From contig JBNGIS010005413.1 in the NCBI GenBank assembly GCA_049999725.1, positions 1 through 26,522 on the forward strand: 26,522 bases of DNA, given 5' to 3'. The notes under the pieces are model-generated. The model was not told the origin of the DNA. It was given only the letters and a program-made list of their open reading frames with translations, and searched no databases. The stretch comes from Haplomitrium mnioides (Eukaryota > Marchantiophyta > Haplomitriopsida > Calobryales). Position 1 is the first letter of the stretch. Each line of letters opens with the position of its first letter. Made by a program: the position numbers and the translations under genes. Shown in pieces: positions 10,001-22,059 of the stretch.

Positions 10001-13000
10001 ATAATCTTTTTCTTCATGTATTGTACCCACATCGCCACAACACTCTAATAAACTCATCAAGTTTATATACAACACTTGCCTTATAAAAAACAAAAACAAG
10101 TATGCATGAATTTCCAAAAGCATTTTTCTACATCTCTTGTACCCACACCGTCACAACACTCTAATAAACTCATCAAGTCTATTTATAATAGTTGTCTTAT
10201 ACAAACAAAAAAGATGCATGTATGGATCTCCAATAATGTTTTTCTTCATCCATTGTACCCACATCATCACAACACTCTAATAAACTCATCTGATATATAA
10301 GTTGTCTTACATAAAAGAAAAAGAAGCATACATTCATCTCCACAAATGTTTTTCTTCATCTATTGTGCCCATAAGGTCATAATACTCTAGAAAACTCATC
10401 AAGTCTACAAACTTTAGTCATCTCATACAAAAGTAAAAGTAAAAGAAGCATGGATGGATCTCCAAAAATGTTTTTCTTCATTTGTTGTGCCCACATTTTT
10501 ACAACACTTTCAAAAACTCATCAAGTCTATATATAATGGTTGTCTCATATGAATAAAAAAAAAAGCAAGCATAGATCTCAAATAATGTTTTTTTATCTGT
10601 TGTGCCCACATTGTCACAACACTCTTACAAACTCATCAAGTCTATATATAATAATTGCCTCATACGAACAAAAAAGAAGCATGCATATATCTCAAAACAT
10701 ATTTTTCTTGATCTGTTGTGCCCACATTTTTACAACACTCTTATAAGCTCATCAGGTCTATATATAATATTTGTCTTATACAAACAAAGAAGAATCATGT
10801 ATAGATCTCCAATAATGTTTTTCTTCATTTGTTGTGCTACCATCTTGAAAACACTCTAATAAACCCATGAAGTCGTTATAACACTTTTGTCTCATAACAA
10901 CAAAAAAGAAACCTCCATGGATCTCCAATAATTGTTTTCTTCATGTGTTGTGCCCACATCGTCACAACACTCTAACAAACTCATTAGGTCTAAATATAAT
11001 AGTTGTCTCATACAAACGACAAAAGAAGCATGCATAGATCTCCAATAATGTTTCTCTTCATATGTTGTGCCCATATCGTGACAACACTCTAAAAACCTCA
11101 TCAAGTCTACATAAAAAAAAAAAAAAATTTTAAAAACTATCTCAAATGAAAGAAAACAAAGCATGTATGGATCTCCATGAATGTTTTTCTTCATCTGTTG
11201 TGCTCACATCGTCACATCACTCTGCAAAACTCATCAGGTCTACATACAATAGTTGTCTAGTACAAACAAAGAAGAAGCAAACATATATCTATAGTAATGT
11301 TTTTCTTCATCTCTTGCACCCACATAGTCACATCTATCTAATAAACTCATCAAGTCTACAAAAAATATATGTCTCATACAGAAAAAAGAAACATGCATGG
11401 ATCTCTAACAATGTTTTTCTTTATCTATTATGCCCACATTGTCACAATACTCTAATAAAATCATCAAGTCTATATACAATAATTGTCTCAAACAAAAGAA
11501 AAGGAAACATTCATGGATCTTCAATAATTTTTTTCTTTGAATGTTGTGCACACAGCTTCACAACATTCTAATAAACTCATCAAGTCTATATATAATATTT
11601 ATTTCACACATACGAAAACAAAAACATGTATGGATCTTCAAAAATGTTTTTCTTCATCTAATATGCCCACATTGTCACAACACTCTAATAAACTCATCAA
11701 GTCTATATATAATAGTTGTCTCGTACAAACAAAAAGAAGCATGCATAGATCTCCAACAATGTCTTTCTTGATCTAATGTGCCCACATTGTCACAATACTC
11801 TAATAAACTCGTCAAGTCTACATATAGTAGTTGTCTCATACAAAAGAAAAAGAAGCATGCATAGATCTCCAATAATCTTTTTCTTCATCTATTGTGCCCA
11901 CATCGTCACAACACTCTATTAAACTCATCAAGTCTAGATAAAATAGCTATTTTATACGAAAGAAAATAAAGGCATGTTTGGATCTCAAATAATTTTTTCT
12001 TCATGTGTTGTACCCACATTGCCGCAACTCTCTGAAAAACTAATCAAGTCTACATACAATAGTTGTCTCACACAAACAAGAGCAAAAGCAAGCATAGATC
12101 TCTAGCAATGTTTTCCCTCATCTTTTGTGCCAACTATGTCACAACCACCTAGCAAACTCATCAAGTCTTTATAAAATAGTTGCCTAATTAAAAAGAAGAA
12201 GAAGCATGCATGGATCTCCAATAATGTTTTTCTTCATCTCTTGTGTCTTCATCATTAGAGCACTCTGATGAGCTCATCAAGTCTATATTTAATAGACGTT
12301 TCATACAAACAAAAAAGAAGCATCTATGGATCACTAATAATGGTATTCTTCATCTGTTGTGCTCACATCATCACAACACTCAAACAAACTCATCAAATCT
12401 ACATATAAGAGTTGTCTTATACAAACAAAAAAGAAGCATCCATGGATCTCCAATATTGTTTTTCCTAATCTATTGTGTCAATGTAGTCACAAAGCTACAA
12501 TATAACCATCAAGTTTATATATATAGTAATTATCTCATACGAAAGAAAAAGAAGCATGCATTGATCTCCAATAATGTTTTTCTTCATCTCTTGTGCCTAC
12601 ATCGTCACAACCTTCTAATAAACTCATCAAGTCTAAACATAATAATTGTCTCAAACAAGAAAAAGAAACATGCATGGATCTTCAAAACGGTTTTTCGTCA
12701 TCTATTGTTCCCACATCTTCACATCACTCTCATAAATTGATCAAGTCTATATATAATAGTTGTCTCATAGGAACAACAAAGAAGCATACATGGATCTCAA
12801 ATAATGTTTTTCTTCATCTGTTGTGCCCATATGGTCACAACACTCTAATAAACTCATCAATTCTATATAAAATAGTTGTCTTATATGAACAAAAAAGAAA
12901 CATGCATGGACCTCCCACAATGTTTTCCTTCATGTGTTGTGCCAACGTTGTCACAACACTCTAATAAACCAACGAATTCTATATATAATAGCTCTCTTAT

Positions 13001-14612
13001 TCAAACAAAAAAGAAGCATGCATAGATGACCAATAATGTTTTGCTTCATTTTTTGTATCCTCATTGTCACAACACTTTAAAAAATCATCAAGTCTACATA
13101 CAATCATTCTTTTATATGATTAAGAACAAAGCATCTCTAGATCTCTAATAATTTTTTTCTTCATATGTTCGGCCCACATCATCAAAGCGACTTACTAAAC
13201 TCATCAAGTCCATATATAATAGTTGTCTCCTACGAACAAAAAAAGAGTATGCATGGATCTCAAATAATGTTTTTTTTCATGTGTTGTGCGTACATTGTCA
13301 CAACACTCTAATAAACTCATCAAGTCTATATATAATAGTTGTCTCACATTATAGAAAGAGAAGTATGCAAGGATCTCCAATAATGATTTTATTCATCTGT
13401 TATGCTCACATCCTCACAACACTCTAATAAACCCATCAAGTCTATATAAACCTTTTGTCTCATAGAAGCAAAAAAGAACCATGCATGGATCTCCAATAAA
13501 ACTTTTCTTCATGTGTTGTAACCACATGGTCACAGCACTCTAATAAACTCATTAAGTCAAAATATTATAGTTGTCTCATACAAATGACAAAAAGAAGCAT
13601 GCATAAATCTCCAATAATGTTTTTCTTCCAATGTTGTGCTCACATTGCACAACACTCTAAAAACCTCATCAAGTCTACATAAAATAGTTTTCTCAAACAA
13701 AAGAAAATGAAGCATACATGGATCTCTAATAATGTTTTTCTTCATGTGTTGTGCTGACATTGTCACAACACTCTAGAAAACTCATCAAGTCTACATATAG
13801 TAGTTGTCTCATACAAAGGAAGGAGAAGCAAGCATAGATCTATATTATATGTCTCATTAAAAAACACATTTTGCATTGATCTCCAATAATTTTTTTCTTC
13901 ATCTTTTGTGCCCACATTGTCAAAACACTCTAATAAACTCATCAAGTCTATATACAATACTTGTCTCATACAAAACAAAAAAGGCATTCATGGATCTCCA
14001 ATAATGTTTTTCTTCATATGTTGTGCCCACATCTTCACAACATTCTAATAAACTCATCATGTCCATATGAAATAGTTGTTTCAAACAAACAAACAAAAAA
14101 TGTGGATCTTCAATAATTTTTTTCTTCATCTATTGTGCCCGCGTTGTCTCAACACTCTAAAAAACTTATCAAGTCTATAATTAATAATTGTCTTATACGA
14201 ACAAAAACAGAAGCATACATAGATCTCCAATAATGTCTTTCTTGATCTATTGTGCCCCTATTATCACAACACTCTAATAAACTCAAGAAGTCTATATATA
14301 ATAATTGTCTCATACAAACAAAAAAGAAGCATGCATAGATCTCCAATATTGTCTTTCTTGATCTATTGTGCCCACATTATCACAACACTCCAATAAACTT
14401 ATCAAGTCTATATATAGTAGTTGTCTTATACAAAAGAAAGCAAAGCATGCATAAATCTCCAATAATTTTTTTCCTCATCTCCTATACCCATATCGTTACA
14501 ACACTCTAATAAACTCAACAAGTCTATAAATAATTGTTGCTCATACAAAAGAAAAAGAAACATGCATGAATCTCCAATAATGTATTTCTTCATGTATTGT
14601 CTCCACATCGTG

Positions 14613-14901
14613 ACAACACTCAAATAAACTCATCAAGTCTAATACAATAGTTGTTTTATACCAACCAAAAAAAAGCAACCATAGACCTCTATTAATGTTT
14701 TTCTTCATACAACACTCAAATAAACTCATTAAGTCTAATACAATAGTTGTTTTATACCAACCAAAAAAAAAGCAACCATAGACCTCTATTAATATTTTTC
14801 TTCATACAACACTCAAATAAACTCATCAAGTCTAATACAATAGTTGTTTTATACCAACCAAAAAAAAGCAACCATAGATCTCTATTAATGTTTTTCTTCA
14901 T
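14613..14901. repeat. Run of deleted 96/97-bp monomers
   Basis: The landmark acaacactcaaataaactc occurs at 14613, 14709 and 14806, spacings of 96 and 97 bp instead of 116. The missing 20 bp are the tail of the cttcat segment through the tgcccacatcg part, so ttcttcat runs straight into acaacact. The units share private variants (taatacaatag, ataccaacc, accatagacctctatt) and are nearly identical, so a deleted monomer arose once and was then duplicated in tandem. Confidence 0.9.
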
Positions 14902-15079
14902 CTCTTGTGCAACCATCATCACAACCATCTAACAAACGCACCAAGTCTTTATATAATAGTTGTCTCATACAAAAGAAGAAGAAGCATACATAGATCTCCA
15001 ATAATGTTTTTCTTCATCTCTTGTGCTCTAATTGTCATAACACTCTAATCAACTCAACAAGTCTATAAATAATAGTTGT

Positions 15080-18000
15080 TTCATACCAACAAAAAAGAAG
15101 CATGCAAGATCTCAAATAATATTTTTCTTCCCAAAAAAAAAAAACATGTAAAAATCTCCAAAAATGTTTTTCTTGATTTGTTGTGCTTACATCATTGCAA
15201 CACTCTATTAAACTCATCATGTCTATATATAGTAGTTGTTTCATACCAGCCAAAAAGAAACATGCATAGATCTTTAAAAAACAATTTCATCATCTATTGT
15301 GCCCTCATTATCAGAACACTTTAATAAACTCATCAATTCTATAAATAATAGTTGTTTCATACCAAAAAAACATAAACATGCATGGATGTCAAATAATGTT
15401 TTTTTCATCTCTTGTGCCTACATCTTCACAACACTCTAATTAACTCATCAAGTCTATATATAACGATTGTCATATATGAAAAAAATAGAAGCATGCATGG
15501 ATCTCCAATAATGTTTTTCTTCATCTAATGCATCTACTGAGTCACAACACTATGACAAACACATCAAGTCTATATACAATAGTTGTCTCATACAAAAGGA
15601 AAAGAATAATGCATAGATCTAGAAGAATGGTTTTCTTTATATATTGTACCCACATCGTCACAACACTCCAATATACTAATCAAGTCTATATAAAATAGTT
15701 GTCTCATATGAAAGAAAAAAGAAGCATGTATGGATCTTCAATAATGTATTTCCTCATCTCCTATGCCCGCATCATTACAACACTCTAATAAACTCATCAA
15801 GTCTATAAATAATTGTTACTCATACAAAAGAAAAGCAAGCATGCATGGATCTCGAATATTTTTTTTCTTCATGTGATGTCTCCACATTGCCACAACACTC
15901 TAATAAACTCATCAAGTCTACATAAATAGTTGTTTTATACAAACGAAAAAAAAGGCAAGCACAGATCTCTAATAATATTTTTCTTCATCTCTTTTGCATT
16001 CATCGTCACAACCATCTAACAAACTCATAAATTCTATATATAATAGTTGTCTGATACAAAAGAAGAGGAAGGATCTAAAGATCTCCAATAATGTCTTTTC
16101 TTCGTCTCTGGTGCTCATATTGTCAAAACACTCTAATAAACTCATCAAACATATATTTAATACTTGTTTCATACAAATGAAAAAGAAGCATGTATGGATC
16201 TTCAATAATGGTATTCTTCATCTATTGTGCTCACATCGTCACAACACTCTAATAAACTCAAGAGGTCTATATACAATAGTTATCTCATACGAACAAAACA
16301 AGAGGTATGCATGGATCTCGAGTAATTTTTTTCTTCATTTGTTGTGCCCTCATCGTCACAACACTCTTGTTAACTAATCAAGTCTATATATAATAGTTTT
16401 CTCATGCAAACAAAAACAAAACATGAATAGATTTCAAAAAAAAAAAATTTCTCAATTTGTTGTGCCCACATTATAGCAACGTTCAAATAAACTCATCAAG
16501 TCTATATTAAAAAGATGTTTTATACAAATGAAAAGGAAGCATACATAGATCTCAAATAAAATTTTCTTGATCAAGTGTGCCCACATCGTCACAACACTCT
16601 AATAAACTTATCAAACCTATATATAATCGCTTTCATATACTAACAAGAGAAAAACATCTCTAAATCTCCAATATTTGTTTTTCTTCATATGTTGTACCCA
16701 TATTCTCACAACAATGTAATAAACTCATCAAGTCTATATATACTTTTTGTTTCATATAAACGAAAAAGAAGCATGCATGGATCTCCAATAATGTTTTTCT
16801 TCATGTGTTGTGCCCACATTGTCACAACATTATAATAAACTCATCAAGTATATATATAGCAATTGTCTCATATGAAAGAGAAAAAAAGCATGCATGGATG
16901 TCCAATAATGTTTTCTTCATCTATTGTGCCCACATTGTCACAACATTCTAGCAAACTAATCAAATCTATGTGAAAAACTTGTCTTATATAAACAAAAAAG
17001 AAGCATGCATAAATCTCAAAAAGTGTTTTTCTTTATTTATTGTGCTTGAATTGTCACAATACTATACTAAACTCATCATGTCTATACATAACAGTTGTTT
17101 CATACCAACAAAAAAAAGTATGTATGGATCTTCAAAAAACAATTTCTTCATTTGTTGTGCTCGCATTGTCACAACACTCTAATAAACTCATCAAGTCTAA
17201 CAAAAATGGTTGTTTTATATGAAAAAAAACATCCATGGATCTCGAATAATGATTTTTTCATCTCTTGTGCCTACATCTTCACAACACTCTAGTTAACTCA
17301 TCAAGTCTATATATAATAGTTGTCTCATACAAATGAAATAGAAGCATGCATCAATCTCCATTAATGTTTTTCTTCATCTAATATGCCTACTGCATCATAA
17401 CTCTGTGATAAACTCATCAAGTCTATATACAATGGTTGTCTCATTCAAAAACAAAAGAACAATGTATAGATCTAGAATAATGGTTTTCTTCACATGTTGT
17501 GCTCACATCATCACAACATTCTAATAAACTCATGAAGTTTTTATATAAAATAGTTGTCCTATATGAAAGAAAAAAGAAGCATATATGGATCTTCAATAAT
17601 GTTTTTCCTCATCTCCTATCCCCACATCATTACAACACTCTAATAAACTCATCAAGCCTATAAATAATTGTTGCTCATACAAAAACAAAAGAAGCATCCA
17701 TTGATCTCCAATAATTTTTTTCTTCATGTGTTGTCCCCACATCGTCACAACACTCTAATAAACTCATCAGGTCTACATACAATAATTATTTTATACAAAT
17801 GAAGAAAAAGTCAAGCATAAATCTCTAACAATGTTTTTTCTTCATCTCTTGTGCAACCATCGTCACAACTATCTATAAAACTCATCAAGTTTTCTATATA
17901 ATACTTGTATGATACAAAAGAATGAGAAGCATGCATAGATCTCCAATAATGTTTTTCTTCATCTCATATGCTCACATTGTCAGAACACTCTAATCAACTC

Positions 18001-18800
18001 ATCAAGTATATATTTAGTAGTTGTTTCATACGAACAAAAAAGAAGCATGTTAGGATCTTCAATAATGGTATTCTTCATCTGTTGTTTTCATATCGTCACA
18101 ACACTTTAATAAACTCATTAGGTTTGCATACAATAGTTGTCTCATACAAACAAAAATGGAAGCATTCATAGATTTAAAATAATTTTTTCTTCATTTATTA
18201 TACCCTCATCATCACAACACTCTAATAAACTCATCAAATCTATATAAAGTAGTTTTCTTATACAAACAAAAAAGAAGCATGGATTGATCTCAAAAAAAAA
18301 ATTTCTTGATTTTTTGTGCCCATATTGTCACTACACTCCAATAAACTCATCAAGTTTATATTAAAAAGTTTTTTTATATGAACAAAAAAGAAATATGCAT
18401 AGATCTCCAATAATATTTTTCTTGATCTAACATGCCCACATTGTCACAACACTCTAATTAACTCATCAAACCTATATGTAATAGTTTTCTTATACAAACA
18501 AGTAAGAATTATCTCTAAATCTCCAATATTGTTTTCCTTCATATGTTGTACTAATATTATCACAACAATGTAATAAACTCATCAAGTCTATATATAATAG
18601 CTGCTTCATATGACCAAAAAGGAAGGATACATTGATCTCAAATAATGTTTTCTTCATGTGTTGTACCCACATCGTCACAACATTCTAATAAACTCATCAA
18701 GTCTATATATAGCAATTATCTCAAACGAAAGAAAAAGAAGCATGCATGGATCTCCAATAATGTTTTTCTTCATTTGTTGTGCCCACATCGTGACAACATT
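15080..18800. repeat. 16-monomer higher-order repeat, two adjacent copies (about 1.85 kb each)
   Basis: Private monomer variants recur in the same order about 1853 bp apart. The word ctactg stands at 15534 and 17387 (difference 1853), in each case followed within one monomer by agatctagaa and tggttttctt. The word atatagcaatt occurs with its agc at 16858-16860 and 18711-18713 (difference 1853). Between these anchors the order is shared: ctcctat..cc, taaataattgtt, catcgtcacaac(c/t)atct, atggtattcttcat, an A-run monomer, a tattaaaaag monomer, then catctctaaatctcc. Sixteen monomers of 116 bp give 1856 bp. Copies differ by many substitutions. Edges are approximate: the first copy starts near 15080 and has lost about one monomer around 15130, and the second fades after about 18800. 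Confidence 0.85.
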
Positions 18801-18839
18801 CTAATAAACTCATCAAGTCTAAATATAAAAGTTGTATCA

Positions 18840-19160
18840 TACAAAGGGAATAGAAGCATGCATGACTCATTAAGTCTACATAGAATAGGGGTCTCATACA
18901 AAAATTTCAGAAACATGTATGGATCTTCAAGAATGTTTCTCTTTATTTGTTGTGCCTACATCTTTACAACACTTTAATAAACTAATCAAGTCTATATATA
19001 ATGTTTATCGTATACTAACAAAAGAAGAAGCATGTATAGATATCCAATAATGTTTTGTTCATGTATTTTTCCCACATTATTCAAACTTTTGTATAAGACC
19101 GCTATTATGTGTAGATTTGATGAGCACTTTAATAAACTTATACAAAAGTTTAAGAAGCAT
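18840..19160. repeat. Damaged monomers inside the array
   Basis: At about 18856-18875 gcatgcatg runs directly into actcattaagtct, so roughly 65 bp between the RY-like word and the tcatcaag block are lost. At about 19075-19150 a unit is scrambled: ttcaaacttttgtataagac, then a piece resembling the tag(a)ctt/gatga words, then aataaacttatacaaaag joined to aagaagcatgcatgg. These are deletion or rearrangement scars within otherwise regular satellite DNA. Confidence 0.75.
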
Positions 19161-22059
19161 GCATGGATCTCTAATAATGTTTTTGTTCATTTGTTGTGCC
19201 CAACTCTTTACAACACTCTAATAAACTAATTAAGTCTATATATAGTAGTTGTTTAATACGAACAAAAAAAGAAGCATGCATGGATCTCCAATAATGATTT
19301 TCTTCATCTATTGTGCCCATATCATCCCAACACTCTAACAAACTCACAATAGTTCTCTCATATGAACGAAAAGAAAACATGGATAGATTTCAAAAAATTA
19401 TTTTTCTTGATTTGTTGTGCCCACATTGTCACAACACTCTAATAAACTCATCAAGTTTATATATGATAGTTGTGTAATACAAACAAAAAAGAATCATGCA
19501 TAGATCTCCAATAATGTTTTTCTTGATCTAATGTGCCCACATCATCACACACTCTAACTAACTCATCAAGTCTATATATAATCATTGTCTTATACTAATG
19601 AGAAAGTTGTATATTTAGGTCTCCAATATTGTTTTTCTACATATGTTGTGCCCACATTGTTACAACACTGTAATAAGTTCATCAATTCTATATATAATAG
19701 TTGGTTCGATTGAACAAAAAAGAAGCATGTATGGATCTCCAATAATGGTTTTCTTCATCTGTTGTGCCTACATCATTAGAAGACTCTAACAAAATCATCA
19801 AGTCTTTATATAGAAGTTATGTCATACGAAAGAAAAAGAAGCATGCATGGACCTTCGATACTGATTTTCTTCATGTGTCGTACCCACATCGTCACAACAT
19901 TCTAATAAACTCATCAAGTCTAAATATAAAAGTTATCTCACACGAAAGAAAAAGAAGCATGCATGGATCTCCAATAATGTTTTTTTTTTTCATCTATTGT
20001 ACCCACATTGTCACAACACTGTAATAAACTCATCAAGTCTATATTTATAGTTATCCTATATGAACAAAAGAATAAACATGCATGGATCTCTAACATGTTT
20101 TAGTTTATCTTTTGCGCTCACATCCTCACAACACTCTAATAAACTCATCAAGTCTACAAATAATAGTGTTTTCATACAAATGAAACAAAAAAAACATGCA
20201 TGGATCTCCAATAATATTATGATCATCTATGTACCCACCTCGTCACAATGCTCTAATAAACTCATCAAGTCTATATTTAGGAGTTGTCTCATAGGAAGGA
20301 AAAAGAAGCATGGATGAATCTCCAAAAATGATTTTCTTTATCTGTTGTCCCTACATCGTCACAAAACTCTAATAAACTCATCAAGTGCACATATAATAAT
20401 TTTCTCATATAAAAAAAAGAAACATGTTTAAATCTTCAATAATGTTTTTCTTCATTTGTTTTGCCCACATCATAATAACACTCCATTAAACTTATCAAGT
20501 TTGAATATAGTAGTTGTCTCATACCCAAAAAAAAAACATGCATGGATCTTCAAAAATGTTTATCTTCATCTCTTGAACCCACATCTTCACAACACTCTAA
20601 AAAAACTCATCAAATCTATATAAAATAGTTCTTTTATACCTAAAAAAAGCCTGCATGGTTGTGCAATAATGTTGTTCTTTTATCTATTGTGCTCATATCA
20701 TGATAACTCTCTAATAAGTTTATCAGTTCTAAATATAATGGCTGTCTCATATGAAAGAAAAAGAAGAATGCATAAATCTCTAATAATGTTTTTCTTCATC
20801 TTATGCCCACATCATAACAACACTCTAATAAACTCATCAAGTCTATACATATACTCATCTTATACAAACAAAAAGAAGCATGCATTAATCTCCAATAATG
20901 TTTTCCTTCATGTATTGTACCAAGATCCTCAGAACACTCTAATAAATTCATCGAGCCAACATATAATAATTGTCTTCTACAAAAGAAAAAGAACCATACA
21001 TCGATCTAGTATAATATGTTTCTTCATCTATTCTACCCAAATCATCACAAAACTCTAATAAACTCATCAAGTCTACAAATTAGAGTTGTCTCATACAATA
21101 TATATATCTCCAAAAATGTTCTTTCTACAAATGTTGTGCCTACATGTTCACAACACTCTAATAAACTCATAAAGTCCATATATAACAATTGTCTTATATG
21201 AGCAAAAAAGAAGCGTGCATAGATCTCCAATAATGTTTTTCTTCATTTGTTGTGTTCACACTATCACAACACTCTAATAATCTTATCAAGTCTATATATA
21301 ATAGCTGTTTGAGACAAAAGAAAAAGCAACATGCATGGATCTTCAATAATGTTTTTCTTCATCAAATGTGCTTACATTGTCACAACACTCAAAGAAACTC
21401 ATCAAATCTATATATAAAAGTTGGCTTATACCAACATGAAAGAAACATGTATAGATCTTTGATAATGTTCTTCTTCATTTATTATGCCCACATCATCACA
21501 ACACTCTAATAAACTCATGAAGTTTATAAACAATAGTTGTTTCACACCAACAAAAAAGAAGCGTGCAAGATCTCAAATAATATTTTTCTTCATCAATTGT
21601 GCCCACATCGTCACAACACTCTAGCAAACTTATCAAGTTTATGTGAAAAACGTGTTTTATACAAACAAAAAAGAAGCATGTATAAATCTCCAAAAATGTT
21701 TTTCTTGATTTGTTGTGCCTACATCATCACAACACTATATTAAACTCACCATGTATAGCTATATACAATAGTTGTTTCATACCCACAAAAAAGAAACATG
21801 CATAGATCTCCAAAAAAAACATTTCTTCATTTGTTGTACCTACATCGACACAACACTCTAATAAACTCATCAAGTCTATAAAGAATAGTTATTTCATATG
21901 GAAAAAAAAAGAAACATGCATGGATGTCAAATAATGTTTTTTTCATCTATTGTGCCTACATCCTCACAACACTCTAATTAACTCATCAAGTCTATATACA
22001 ATCGTTGTCTCACACAAGTGAAATAGAAGCATGCATGGATCTCCAACAATGTTTTTCTT

